IMG/VR virus record: IMGVR_UViG_3300036715_001875
Coordinates: 1-38,832 of that record
Source of the DNA: a virus
Strand: one strand, 5' to 3'
DNA: 38,832 nt
Both the position numbers and the translations under genes were made by a program. The notes beneath the pieces were generated by a model. It saw only the letters and a list, made by a program, of their open reading frames with translations, had not been told where the DNA came from and ran no database searches. Positions 15,887-24,572 of this stretch are shown in pieces. The first letter of the stretch is position 1; every line of letters starts with the position of its first letter.

Positions 15887-18829
15887 GTGGCGTTGCCGAT
15901 TTCAGCAGTCTGGCATGGTATCAGCGTCAAATCTGCCATATATTGCGCGGTTGCTTATGGCACGGCGACATCCGCTGTCAGTTCCGATGGTATTTCCTGG
16001 ACAGCAGGAACTTTACCAGTCAGTGCGAACTGGTTTGCCATTGCAAACAATGGAACGACATACTGCACCGTCGCCAATGGCACCAGCATTGCCGCAACTA
16101 GTAATGACGGACTGACATGGGTACAACGTGTCCTGCCTGTATCGGCTTACTGGTATTCAATTGTTTGGAACGGTTCTGTATTTTGTGCAATTGCTGGCGC
16201 AAGTTCCAGCATTGCAGCGACCAGCCCGGACGGCATTACATGGACACAGCGCACGCTGCCCGCAACGGCTTATTGGCGAGCAATGGCGTGGAACGGTACG
16301 GTATTTTGTGCCGTGTCCAATACCGGCAGCAATATTGCAGCGACCAGCCCGGACGGCATTACATGGACACAGCGCACGCTTCCAGCATCCGGCAACTGGG
16401 CGCAAATCATCTGGAACGGAACAGTTTTCTGTGCCACCACTGATAGCTCTACTGTTTGCGCCACAAGTCCTGACGGTATTACCTGGACAACTGGCGCGCT
16501 GCCTGCCAGCGGAACCTGGCGTGGATTGAGTTGGAACGGCACAAGCTGGTGCATGGTACTGAATGGAACAAGCAATTCAGCCACCAGTTCCGATGGTCGA
16601 AACTGGACTTTGCGCACATTACCATCTACCAATGGATGGGAGGTGATGGCGTGGAATGGTCAGTATTTCAGCGTGATTGCCAACAGCACCACAACCTCAA
16701 TCATCAGTACAGATGGCATCACTTGGCTGACGACTGCACCGCCGCCATCTGTTTATGTGATTTTGCCACTGGTCTCCAACGTCTATTCCAGCGGCGGTTA
16801 TAGCGTGCTGTATCTGCCCATTACGACGCAAGGCACTGGCACAGTCACGCTGCCGCTGTCAGTGGCTGTCGCCATCCCAAATAATCGCATCAATCTGACG
16901 CTGTCTGTTTCGGTCAGGCTCACCAGCAATGTGACATTCGGATTGCCGGTATCGGTGGTTGCCAACAAACTCGGGCAGACTGCGGCATGGCGTCCAGTGG
17001 TCATGTTGGGCGGGGTTGATGTATCAAGCCGCCTTACCGGGCAGATCCGCGTCGAAGCGGAAGAGGGCGCGGCACGGATTGCAGAATTTACCCTGGTGCC
17101 GCTTCCGGGTGCAGTATTGCCGACGACCTGGGTCGGCGCTGCCGTCACCATCGACTACGCTGGGCAGAATGCAGCCGGGGCGGCGCTCTACCCTGTACGG
17201 CGCTTCACCGGCGTGGTGGATGTGCCGGATTACGACCCGATCCAGAAAACCACGCTTTTCCATTGCACCGATGACCTACAGGGAACGCTGGCCGCCAGTA
17301 CGCGCGCTTCACTGGCTGGGCTGATAGGAGGCTACTGGTCAGAGGCGGCACTGGGTGTGCCGAACAGCAATCTGGATTATGCCAATCTGCGCTTGAGCAC
17401 TGTTCCCGGCAGCTTGGATATGTCACCATGGCGCGCACCTCGCCTGACGCTGTGGGCAGCCAAGGCCACGCCCGATTTCGTGCTGGGCGCGGCCGACCTA
17501 GATGACAACAGCCTCAAGGTCGCGCTGGCGTATCGTGGGCTGCTGCGCAACCAGGTGCAAATCAGCTTTGGCTATCGTTTTCAGGTGGCACGGTTGCGCG
17601 TGATGCAGTTGTATTGGGAGTGGACGCCCAGCCGACCGTATTACAACCAAATCACCGCACCTGTGGCGCAAACGATTATTGATGCGGTCAATGCGACTGG
17701 CTGGGGCATCGTCAGCAGCCTGTTTGCTATCGGTACGGTCATTGCCACTCGCAATGGGGTCGTCAATGCCACGATATATTCAGATAGCAGCGCCGTTGAC
17801 CTGACCACTGCTAGACCAAGCAACGCCACGCTGCGTATCAACAAAAAATATTCCCAAACAATCACTGAGCAATACGGCATTACCGTGTCCGCCCCACTGT
17901 CGGTCGCCGCCCTGCGCGCCAATACCTCGCAACGTAGCGCCACGCTAGAAGCGCCGTGGGACGCCACCGATTGGGAAAAAACACCCATCCTGATTAATGG
18001 CTATTCTCAGGACAGCGCAAGCGGCTACGGGTACGGGATAATCAGTCTTGGCTTGTCTCTGGTGGTGCAGGACACCGGCCCAATGCCGCCACCGTTGCCT
18101 GTCCCGCCCGCACTCATCGTCGGAACAGCCGTTGGCGAAACTATCCAGACCATGACCCAGCCAGGCGTCAACGACCGCGCCGCATCGGATGCCGCCATTG
18201 CCGCGCTGATCGCCGCAGCGCAGGTTGACATCCTCGGCTCGCATCGCGGCAATGAGGTACGTGGCACCCTGCTGCTGTCGCCCACGCTTGACCTGGTGCA
18301 CACCCTCTACGTATCAGCTGGCGGCATCACGGCACAGGGCAAGGTTCGCAGGCTGATAGACCGCATGGACATGGATAGCGGCAACGCCAGCACCGAATTT
18401 ACTTTGGCGATTTCATCCGCCAACGCAACCGGTATTCAGCCACCTACCAGCACGCCACTGGCGCCACCGCCACCGGCCTTTTATGTGCCGAATGCATCGC
18501 TGGTGCAAAGCTGGTATATCAACCTGGACACCTATCTGGGGGCGTCGCCTGTATCGGTTATGCCGTACTCGCCTGCCTGGGCAGGCTGGATCACCAACCT
18601 CAGCCCGACTGTCAAGATTTGCGGTGACAGCTACCTTGGGCAAAGCGGGCCGACCGACTGCGCGGAATTTTTCAACCTGAATTACCGTGCCGACAAGCTC
18701 TATCCGGTCAACGAATTTCGCATTTTCGCACCCGGCATAGAAGACGCTTACCGAAACCCGTCGCAACTTACCAAAAATGCCAGCTACACCGTGCAAATCC
18801 CCGAAGATTTACTCACCTTGACCGCATAA
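15887..18829 (+). CDS. Tail hub/tip protein with seven-repeat propeller-like N-terminus
   Basis: 980 aa, GTG start with GGAGGAA six bases upstream. Residues ~3-290 consist of seven repeats of about 41 residues, each with an S-x-DG-x-x-W box (SSDGISW, SNDGLTW, three SPDGITW, SSDGRNW, STDGITW) and a WNGTVFCA-type strand. This looks like a seven-bladed beta-propeller related to BNR/Asp-box repeats. A beta-rich linker (to ~365) leads to a hub-like domain (WRPVVMLGGVDVSSRLTGQIRVEAEEG) and further tail domains. A receptor- or glycan-binding module fused to the tail hub is inferred. Six of the seven blades carry a Cys at the same place. Confidence 0.75.
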   Translation: MALPISAVWHGISVKSAIYCAVAYGTATSAVSSDGISWTAGTLPVSANWFAIANNGTTYCTVANGTSIAATSNDGLTWVQRVLPVSAYWYSIVWNGSVFCAIAGASSSIAATSPDGITWTQRTLPATAYWRAMAWNGTVFCAVSNTGSNIAATSPDGITWTQRTLPASGNWAQIIWNGTVFCATTDSSTVCATSPDGITWTTGALPASGTWRGLSWNGTSWCMVLNGTSNSATSSDGRNWTLRTLPSTNGWEVMAWNGQYFSVIANSTTTSIISTDGITWLTTAPPPSVYVILPLVSNVYSSGGYSVLYLPITTQGTGTVTLPLSVAVAIPNNRINLTLSVSVRLTSNVTFGLPVSVVANKLGQTAAWRPVVMLGGVDVSSRLTGQIRVEAEEGAARIAEFTLVPLPGAVLPTTWVGAAVTIDYAGQNAAGAALYPVRRFTGVVDVPDYDPIQKTTLFHCTDDLQGTLAASTRASLAGLIGGYWSEAALGVPNSNLDYANLRLSTVPGSLDMSPWRAPRLTLWAAKATPDFVLGAADLDDNSLKVALAYRGLLRNQVQISFGYRFQVARLRVMQLYWEWTPSRPYYNQITAPVAQTIIDAVNATGWGIVSSLFAIGTVIATRNGVVNATIYSDSSAVDLTTARPSNATLRINKKYSQTITEQYGITVSAPLSVAALRANTSQRSATLEAPWDATDWEKTPILINGYSQDSASGYGYGIISLGLSLVVQDTGPMPPPLPVPPALIVGTAVGETIQTMTQPGVNDRAASDAAIAALIAAAQVDILGSHRGNEVRGTLLLSPTLDLVHTLYVSAGGITAQGKVRRLIDRMDMDSGNASTEFTLAISSANATGIQPPTSTPLAPPPPAFYVPNASLVQSWYINLDTYLGASPVSVMPYSPAWAGWITNLSPTVKICGDSYLGQSGPTDCAEFFNLNYRADKLYPVNEFRIFAPGIEDAYRNPSQLTKNASYTVQIPEDLLTLTA
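16211..16380 (+). repeat. 47-bp perfect direct repeat within propeller blades
   Basis: Bases 16211-16257 and 16334-16380 are identical over 47 positions, spaced 123 bases (41 codons), encoding the same part of two adjacent blades (IAATSPDGITWTQRTL). The DNA identity implies recent blade duplication or gene conversion. Confidence 0.9.
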
Positions 18830-18842
18830 AAAAGAGGCTACC

Positions 18843-19259
18843 ATGGCTGTTACATTCCAGTTTTATTCCGATGCGGCGTTGACGCTGCCGATCACCTCGC
18901 AGGGATTCGTGCAGGCTGCGGATGCTTCGATTCCGCCGGATCAGCGCAATGTATTTTTTGGCTCGACTACCGCCAGCCGCACGCTGAAAGAGGCGACAAA
19001 CCCCGGCGTCAACAATATCAACTTGACGCCAACAGATTCTGGCATAGGAACGGGTGAACCAGCCACCGCTGTCAAGCTGTCGCTGACGCAGGCCGGGCTG
19101 GCAACGGCTACAGCTGGCGCTGCCTTGTCGCTTGGCACACAAGTGCTATCTGGTTCTGCCAATGCAAAATCAGTATGGATCCAGGTGACTGATGCAACTG
19201 CCGTGGTTGGCACATATACTGACCTGTCACTTCAAACATCATCGGTAGTTGAATCGTAA
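18843..19259 (+). CDS. Hypothetical tail-region protein
   Basis: 138 aa. A beta-rich protein (VTFQFYSDAALTLPITSQGFVQAADAS, then GSTTASRTLKEATNPGVNNINLTPTD) ending QVTDATAVVGTYTDLSLQT. The pattern resembles small virion or tail-tip proteins. It lies between the tail hub and the probable fibre gene; its stop abuts the next start (TAATG). Confidence 0.7.
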   Translation: MAVTFQFYSDAALTLPITSQGFVQAADASIPPDQRNVFFGSTTASRTLKEATNPGVNNINLTPTDSGIGTGEPATAVKLSLTQAGLATATAGAALSLGTQVLSGSANAKSVWIQVTDATAVVGTYTDLSLQTSSVVES

Positions 19260-19582
19260 TGTCCAGCCCAGATCAACGCTTTGGCGATGACGTCAATCAG
19301 ATCGTCAAGGCAAAGCCGACGCCGAAGAGCCTCAGCCAGGTAGTCTATCCTGCCCCTATTGGGCAGGCGATGGGTGCAGGGCAAGACCCTGTAGCCGCAA
19401 CGACTGCGGGGATTGCCAGCCCGCTGACTGAAACAAAATATGCTGACCGGCTGTTTTACAACTCGTTCAACGTCGCCAGTTCAGACGGCTTGTTTGTCTT
19501 TTCTGTCAGCCGCTTGAAACAGCTGAAAATGCTCGATGCAAAAGGCAAGACGGTAGTTCTCAAGTTCCAGGACAAAACATGA
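19259..19582 (+). CDS. Hypothetical tail-region protein
   Basis: 107 aa starting on the TAATG overlap. Polar N-terminus (SSPDQRFGDDVNQIVKAKPTPKSL), then SPLTETKYADRLFYNSFNVASSDGLFVFSVSRLKQLKML. No motif is recognised. Overlap with both neighbours suggests that it acts with the 564-aa protein that follows. Confidence 0.68.
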   Translation: MSSPDQRFGDDVNQIVKAKPTPKSLSQVVYPAPIGQAMGAGQDPVAATTAGIASPLTETKYADRLFYNSFNVASSDGLFVFSVSRLKQLKMLDAKGKTVVLKFQDKT

Positions 19583-21273
19583 TCAATGCTGGCCAGCCGG
19601 TCGAGGAGTTAGCCGAGGCCGTATTCGGCCACCCGTTCCATGGTTTCGTGCGCGGTGGTGTGCTGGTGCTGCCAAATGGCACGAACATGACCTACCGCCA
19701 GCCAATCGGTGGTAATACTTATGTATATAAAAAGCCCGGCATTGCAGTCATTACACGCTCCCCTGCCGACCAGATTACAGATACCGCATCCGGGTTTCAG
19801 TGGCGCAATTACGCCATTATGTCAGGGCTGGATTGCCAGCTCTACGGCAAGGCAATTGGGGCGTATGGGTATCTAAACTGGATTTATCTGGCCGCAGATG
19901 GATCGCGCTGGAACATTTCGATGGCAAACCCAACGCTTACCTATAATGCCGGGCCATGGGTTTTTAATTTTACGGTCAGCCGGTTTGGAGAATTTGGAGC
20001 GGCGGCAGAATCCTATAGCCTGTCTTCAACCCTGACTGACATTGGCCAGCATATTGATTCGACCAGCAACCTCGATCGCATGGGTCTGTATGTAAATGCA
20101 CACAGCACCGTAATCAAAACACAAATGACGACTGGCCTTATGGTATTGTCAGACGTAAAGCCGGATGGTTCAGAGGCGATACTGGGGCTGGATAGTTTCA
20201 TCAATCCTGACGTCATCGCGAATGGTGACATGCCTACTTATATGGGTGACCAGGGGATGCCGGTCGGGTTTCTGTCAGTCAATTTAACCGGTTCAGGATC
20301 GTCGCTAAGTGTTTCGGTAAGCGTGTTATATACCCGCGCTCAATGTATGCCGGTGATTAAGGTTGATGGCGTAGCAGAGACGTACAACGGAACAATTCAG
20401 CCTCTGCCATTGGCGGCACTAGGTATTCCCGCAGCTGGAACAGGGCATGGTTATGGTATTCCTGGAACGGCTGATTATATCGGGAGGATTGTTGCAGTTT
20501 GGTATGACCAATCTGGTATTCCACATCCAGTCACAATTGATAAAAATTACAGTGCAGTATTTGTGGGCTGGTCTAGCAGTCAAAGCTATGACCCAGTAAC
20601 TTCGCAGATTATACCGTCAGATTGCGAGAATAATGTAGGCGCATCAGCAACGGGAACAGGGTTTTCTGTCTATACATTAAAGTTTAATAGCACTGCGTCT
20701 TCAGTGACATTTACCACCAGCAATACAATTATATGCCAGGTATCTATTTCTTTTGCACGTAGTTGCGTTGGTAGTTTCTGGCAATATAATCAATTGATTT
20801 CAAACCCAGGGGTACAGGGAGCCCCTTATTGCGACGTAATGTCATATGCCGGGTACATGAAATGGACACCTGGCCCATTGACCCCTTTTGGAGACACCTG
20901 GTCTTCCACACCATACGCAGAATATCCGGGCGGTTTATTGCCGCTGTACGATCAGATTTTATATCAGGGGATTCCCCCGTTTGTAACTCAAATTAATGAA
21001 ATCTATTATCGCCGATTGTCGAATCGCTGTCTTGCGATCATGGGCAAACATAATTCAGGCGGTGATGATGCCATCATCGCCATGCTTACACCAGATGGCA
21101 AGCCAACCAGCATCACACTTTATACCGGCGCTGGAGTGGGAACTTCATCAACAATCCCTCTGCCTTCAAATCTTGGCATGCTATTGCCAAATTCAGTTCC
21201 AGTGACCAGCGTTGATCCAGGAACGACAACGGTGGCGCTCGATACATCAAATAATCAGATTTGCTACGTGTGA
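19579..21273 (+). CDS. Probable tail tip/fibre protein (receptor-binding candidate)
   Basis: 564 aa. Rich in Gly, Ser, Thr, Tyr and Trp with no helices evident, e.g. LDCQLYGKAIGAYGYLNWIYLAADGSRWNISMANP, LLVLGLD-type strands and FSVYTLKFNSTASSVTFTT. The last third has more AT-rich codon use than the tail genes upstream, a common sign of exchange of host-range genes. It is the last gene of the tail block, before lysis genes, where receptor-binding proteins usually lie. No chaperone or enzyme domain is recognised. Confidence 0.65.
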   Translation: MINAGQPVEELAEAVFGHPFHGFVRGGVLVLPNGTNMTYRQPIGGNTYVYKKPGIAVITRSPADQITDTASGFQWRNYAIMSGLDCQLYGKAIGAYGYLNWIYLAADGSRWNISMANPTLTYNAGPWVFNFTVSRFGEFGAAAESYSLSSTLTDIGQHIDSTSNLDRMGLYVNAHSTVIKTQMTTGLMVLSDVKPDGSEAILGLDSFINPDVIANGDMPTYMGDQGMPVGFLSVNLTGSGSSLSVSVSVLYTRAQCMPVIKVDGVAETYNGTIQPLPLAALGIPAAGTGHGYGIPGTADYIGRIVAVWYDQSGIPHPVTIDKNYSAVFVGWSSSQSYDPVTSQIIPSDCENNVGASATGTGFSVYTLKFNSTASSVTFTTSNTIICQVSISFARSCVGSFWQYNQLISNPGVQGAPYCDVMSYAGYMKWTPGPLTPFGDTWSSTPYAEYPGGLLPLYDQILYQGIPPFVTQINEIYYRRLSNRCLAIMGKHNSGGDDAIIAMLTPDGKPTSITLYTGAGVGTSSTIPLPSNLGMLLPNSVPVTSVDPGTTTVALDTSNNQICYV

Positions 21274-21293
21274 CTCAACAAAAAAGGAACAGC

Positions 21294-21575
21294 ATGAACG
21301 AACTTAACCCGGATCCATCATGGGTACACTGGATTCCATTCGCCGCGCTGATGGCCAAAGAGACGCCACCGAATCGCCCGATGACAACCCGTATCCTGGA
21401 GCAATTATTTATCGGGATAATCGCCGGCGCGGGCGGTGCGTACATCACCATCCAGGTCACGCTGGCGGTGCAGGATAATAAAATCAGCACGCTGCAAGTG
21501 CAGGTTAAAGAAAACACCGAAATCATCCATCAGGATATCCGTGAGTTGCGCGAGCGGATGTACCGTAAAGATTAG
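21294..21575 (+). CDS. Single-TM, coiled-coil membrane protein (lysis-associated)
   Basis: 93 aa from the ATG at 21294, which has AAAAGGAA just upstream; upstream in-frame codons overlap the previous gene. One membrane span (LFIGIIAGAGGAYITIQVTL, residues ~38-58) is followed by a coiled coil (QDNKISTLQVQVKENTEIIHQ and on). Such proteins are often found before endolysins and annotated as holin-like or holin accessory proteins. With a separate two-TM holin at 22999, an antiholin/accessory role is plausible but not shown. Confidence 0.65.
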   Translation: MNELNPDPSWVHWIPFAALMAKETPPNRPMTTRILEQLFIGIIAGAGGAYITIQVTLAVQDNKISTLQVQVKENTEIIHQDIRELRERMYRKD

Positions 21576-21599
21576 CGACACCCAGAAATTGATGACCAG

Positions 21600-21623
21600 A
21601 CCGCCGTCCAGGCGGTTTTTTTT
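21600..21623 (+). terminator. Intrinsic terminator before endolysin gene
   Basis: ACCGCC (21600-21605) pairs with GGCGGT (21611-21616), followed by a run of T to 21623. It separates the tail/TM gene unit from the endolysin unit. Confidence 0.8.
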
Positions 21624-21638
21624 CGTGTGGAGGATGAG

Positions 21639-22079
21639 ATGCAACTGACACCCAATTTTAGCCTGGAAGAGCTGGTCAAATCCGACACCGCGCTGCGGCG
21701 TGGCATCGACAATACCCCTGACGGCATCGTATCGGGAAACCTGCGCGAATACACCGCGCCGGGGCTGGAACAGGTACGCACGTTGCTCGGGCAGCCGGTG
21801 CGCGTCTCATCCGGCTATCGCTGCCCGGAACTCAACCGGGTGATAGGCGGCAGCGCCACCAGCGCGCACGTACACGGACTGGCGGCAGATTTCACCGCGC
21901 CGGAATACGACACACCTGCACAGGTCGCCCGCGCCATCGCCGCCAGCCCTATCCAGTTTGACCAGTTGATCATGGAGGGCACCTGGGTACATATCGGCTT
22001 TGCGCCGGTGCCGCGCCGCCAGCTGCTGACCGCGCATTTTCTGGCTGGGCGGGTACGCTACAGCACCGGCATCGCATGA
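21639..22079 (+). CDS. Endolysin, peptidase M15 (D-Ala-D-Ala carboxypeptidase-like)
   Basis: 146 aa from the ATG at 21639, preceded by GGAGG. This zinc peptidase cuts peptidoglycan cross-links. The M15_3 motifs are visible: VSSGYRCPELNRVIGGSATSAH, the ligand pair in SAHVHGLAADF (H and D) and a final WVHIGF His. There is no signal peptide, so access to the wall depends on a holin. It shares an ATGA overlap with the next gene. Confidence 0.9.
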   Translation: MQLTPNFSLEELVKSDTALRRGIDNTPDGIVSGNLREYTAPGLEQVRTLLGQPVRVSSGYRCPELNRVIGGSATSAHVHGLAADFTAPEYDTPAQVARAIAASPIQFDQLIMEGTWVHIGFAPVPRRQLLTAHFLAGRVRYSTGIA

Positions 22080-22264
22080 TCGACCGTGGCCTTGCCACCG
22101 TGAGCCTGACGATCCGTTTCCATAACCTGCCTGATGCCGAAATCGGGCTGGAAACGGTGCGCAAAGTGCTGATCGAGGAACTGGCCGCTGCCGAGGATCG
22201 CATCGAACTGGCGCTGGAAAAAATCGGCACCCACAACGTAGTGGTTTCGATGATTGCTTACTGA
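22076..22264 (+). CDS. Small hypothetical protein in lysis block
   Basis: 62 aa, overlapping the endolysin stop (ATGA). Strand-helix-strand pattern: ATVSLTIRFHNLPDAEIGLETVRKVL, a helix with acidic residues, and GTHNVVVSMIAY. It has no signal or TM segment. The role is unknown; the coupling suggests expression with the endolysin. Confidence 0.6.
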   Translation: MIDRGLATVSLTIRFHNLPDAEIGLETVRKVLIEELAAAEDRIELALEKIGTHNVVVSMIAY

Positions 22265-22292
22265 ATTATCAATTGATAGAAAGTTGATAGAT

Positions 22293-22499
22293 ATGGATGA
22301 CAGCGACCGCGCCACTGCGCGAGAAGAACTTAGCCGCGAAGAAGCAAACGCCTATCGCAAGCCCACGCTGAAAGCATGCGGATGGTGTTTGAATTGCACT
22401 GAATCCATTGGCCTTGGCGCGCTTTTTTGCTCGGCAGATTGCCGCGACGATTACCAAAAAGCCGAGGATGCGCGGCGTAGAAATGGCGGTGCGCTGTGA
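22293..22499 (+). CDS. Small zinc-finger protein
   Basis: 68 aa from the ATG at 22293. Residues ~31-55 hold ACGWCLNCTESIG, LGALFCSADCRDDY, i.e. CxxC and CxxxC pairs forming a treble-clef or DksA/DUF2116-type zinc knuckle. Such proteins in phages can bind nucleic acid or RNA polymerase, but function is unknown. The stop overlaps the GTG start of the next gene. Confidence 0.65.
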   Translation: MDDSDRATAREELSREEANAYRKPTLKACGWCLNCTESIGLGALFCSADCRDDYQKAEDARRRNGGAL

Positions 22500-22999
22500 A
22501 AAACGACGACCGCAATCTGCTTCTGTTTTTTGTGCTTGTGGCCATCCTGATCTGGGGCGGATTTTGGTCTGCGGGCGGTTTCGCCGCCAGCCTGCCGGAT
22601 CCGGTACTCACGCCCGGCGTCACCCGCGACCTGACGCTCGATCAGGTATGTAACACAAAGTGGGGCCGGGACACGCGTGCAGTCACCCCGGCGATGAAAA
22701 CGCAGGTCTACGCGGAATATCACATGGTGCGGTATCAAGGCGACTGCGCGTTAAGCAAGCGCGGCTGCGAGGTGGATCACCTTATCAGCCGCGAGCTGGC
22801 AGGCGCCGATGACGTGCGCAACTTGTGGCCACAGCCGTACGGCGGCGCGTGCAATGCGGTGAACAAAGATCGGCTGGAAAACGCCCTGCATAAACGCGTA
22901 TGCAGCGGCACCTTGCTGCTGACCAACGCCCAGCACGCCATCGCGACTGATTGGATTGCAGCCTACGCCAAATATGTTGACCCGAAAGGATGCCAGTGA
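22496..22999 (+). CDS. Membrane-anchored or exported HNH-like nuclease
   Basis: 167 aa, GTG start overlapping the previous gene. An N-terminal hydrophobic segment (LLLFFVLVAILIWGGFW, residues ~8-25) acts as signal or anchor. The rest has an HNH/DUF1524-like core: CEVDHLISRELAGADDVRNL, WPQPYGG, then NAVNKDRLENALHKRVCSG. Several Cys fit a periplasmic protein. It may degrade DNA outside the cytoplasm (incoming phage DNA or host DNA at lysis); this is inference. It lies between a zinc-finger gene and the holin and overlaps the holin start. Confidence 0.7.
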   Translation: MKNDDRNLLLFFVLVAILIWGGFWSAGGFAASLPDPVLTPGVTRDLTLDQVCNTKWGRDTRAVTPAMKTQVYAEYHMVRYQGDCALSKRGCEVDHLISRELAGADDVRNLWPQPYGGACNAVNKDRLENALHKRVCSGTLLLTNAQHAIATDWIAAYAKYVDPKGCQ

Positions 23000-23241
23000 T
23001 GCGCAGAATATCAGCAGCAAACCGCCTCAAACTGCAAGTGACCGTGGGGTTTATTGGCTTTGCCATCTGGAGCGGCCTGGCGTACTTTGACCCGGCGTTG
23101 AGACAAGCCTACGTGGGCTTCATCATAATGGTTGTGACTGGTATGTACACACTCATAACCCGTGAAATGAAGGACATCACGCCACCAGTCAGCACCTCCG
23201 AACCAACAGCACCACCACCAGAAAAGGAACCGCAAGCATGA
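22999..23241 (+). CDS. Two-TM holin
   Basis: 80 aa from the ATG at 22999, placed eight bases after AGGA; an ATG at 22990 is too close to it. Two membrane spans, LQVTVGFIGFAIWSGLAYF and AYVGFIIMVVTGMYTLI, are separated by a short loop, followed by a polar Pro-rich tail (PPVSTSEPTAPPPEKEPQ). This is the layout of a class II holin, which would open the inner membrane for the M15 endolysin. It overlaps both neighbours (TGATG, ATGA). Confidence 0.7.
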   Translation: MRRISAANRLKLQVTVGFIGFAIWSGLAYFDPALRQAYVGFIIMVVTGMYTLITREMKDITPPVSTSEPTAPPPEKEPQA

Positions 23242-23660
23242 AATTCATTATCGGTATTTTGGCATTGTCATTAACCGGCTGCGCCAGCCTGCAATACGCT
23301 GGGTCTGCGGATTATGAACTACGTCCGTTTCAAGGTGCCGATGGTAAAAACGTGTGCTGTTCGGTGGTGATCCACAACGGCAAGGAAATCGCCAGCCTGA
23401 CCGCGCACGTGACGAAATTAGGAGAAAATTACAGTGTTGACCTCAACGAAGTGGGTGTTGCTGCATTCGCGGGTCAGAAAATCAGTGCTGAGGCTCTACA
23501 GGCGGCGGTTGACGGGGCTGTCAAGGCGGCTATTGCTACTGCTCTGGCTCCTCTCTTACCTGCTGCTGGCGCTGCTCTTGCCGCCCCTGGTATTGGCGCA
23601 GCTGCTTTAGGCGCGGGCGCTGTCATCGGTGCTCAGAAACTTGCTCCGGCCAAGCCATGA
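23238..23660 (+). CDS. Outer-membrane-type lipoprotein in lysis block
   Basis: 140 aa. The signal sequence MKFIIGILALSLTGCAS carries a good lipobox (LTGC, Cys15). Residue +2 is Ala, so sorting to the outer membrane is expected. The body has an NVCCSVVIHNGKEIASLTAHV segment and ends in a long Ala/Gly/Leu-rich low-complexity tail that could insert in or associate with membrane. It occupies the place where an o-spanin might be expected, but it is longer and has no partner i-spanin nearby. It directly precedes and overlaps the patatin-like gene. Confidence 0.7.
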   Translation: MKFIIGILALSLTGCASLQYAGSADYELRPFQGADGKNVCCSVVIHNGKEIASLTAHVTKLGENYSVDLNEVGVAAFAGQKISAEALQAAVDGAVKAAIATALAPLLPAAGAALAAPGIGAAALGAGAVIGAQKLAPAKP

Positions 23661-24460
23661 GCAAGCCGATCCGTGTAGCACTTAGCGGCTCTGGATTTAA
23701 ATTCCCCGCCCACGTCGGCGCGCTCAAGGCCATCCTGCAAGCCGATTATCTGCCGATTGAGATCGCTGCCACATCGGGCGGGTCAATCATCGCCGCGCTG
23801 TACGCAGCAGGCATGCCGATGGACGAAATGGAGGCGCTGGCGCTGCACCATGACTGGTCGGATATGATGACGTTCAACCCGTGGTCACTGATGACCAAGC
23901 TGGGCTACTGCAACGGCAACGCCCTGCACGAGTGGCTGGCGGAAAACACCTATGACCGCACATTCGCCGACCTGAACGTCGCGCTGACCATCGTTGCCAG
24001 CGACATCACCTTCATGCGTCCGTACATTTTCAGCAAAATCATGACGCCCAATGTGCCGCTGGCGTTCGCCGCACGTTGCTCGGCCAGCATACCGTTTGTC
24101 TACGCGCCCATGCCGTGCAGCGGTAGCCTGCTAGTGGATGGCGGCGTGCGCAACAACATCCCCATCGACCTGTTGATCGACGAACGCGTGCCGCAGATCG
24201 GCGTGCAGCTAGTGTCCAACAGGCAACCGCTTAAACCGGGCGCGCACGGTGTCGTCGAAATCGTCACGCGCATTGTTGAGTCCATGATGTCAGCCAATGA
24301 ATCAGCCCATGTTGACCTGGGTGTACGCGACGGCGCGCGCATGGCGTTTGTAGAAACCGGATACGTTGACGGCCTCAACCGCAACATGGCGCTGGCTGAC
24401 CGGCAACGATTGATGGATGATGGCTATATCAAGACTGCTGCGGCGTTGGCTGTGCCTTGA
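23657..24460 (+). CDS. Patatin-like phospholipase
   Basis: 267 aa. The patatin fold is indicated by an oxyanion-hole-like SGSGFKFPAHVGALKA near the N-terminus, a nucleophile elbow AATSGGSIIAALYAAG (Ser40; ATSGG in place of GxSxG), and the catalytic Asp motif LLVDGGVRNNIP near residue 162. The AFAARCSASIPFVYAP segment is also typical. Such enzymes hydrolyse acyl lipids. It is the last gene before attP, coupled to a lipoprotein and holin, so a role in membrane disruption at lysis or as a lysogeny cargo gene is inferred. There is no signal peptide. Confidence 0.85.
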   Translation: MSKPIRVALSGSGFKFPAHVGALKAILQADYLPIEIAATSGGSIIAALYAAGMPMDEMEALALHHDWSDMMTFNPWSLMTKLGYCNGNALHEWLAENTYDRTFADLNVALTIVASDITFMRPYIFSKIMTPNVPLAFAARCSASIPFVYAPMPCSGSLLVDGGVRNNIPIDLLIDERVPQIGVQLVSNRQPLKPGAHGVVEIVTRIVESMMSANESAHVDLGVRDGARMAFVETGYVDGLNRNMALADRQRLMDDGYIKTAAALAVP

Positions 24461-24546
24461 TCCGCGCCGCCGCCCGCCGGTTACCCAGCGATAAATCCCC
24501 ATCACAAGGATTATTTTAAATTTATTTTCAGGCAGGCATTTTTGTT

Positions 24547-24572
24547 GGTGTAGTCCTGGTGTAATTTGTGCG
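24547..24572. promoter_or_regulatory. Candidate integrase arm-type site (left of attP core)
   Basis: GGTGTA and CTGGTGTAATTTG occur here and recur on the other side of the tRNA-like core (24752-24775: GGTGTA, CTGGTGCATTTTG). Paired direct repeats flanking the core fit the P and P' arm sites bound by the integrase N-terminal domain. Binding is not shown. Confidence 0.45.

Noticed and set aside
15887-21273. Diversity-generating retroelement targeting tail genes
   Set aside because: No reverse transcriptase, template repeat or accessory gene is visible; blade repeats explain the sequence similarity.
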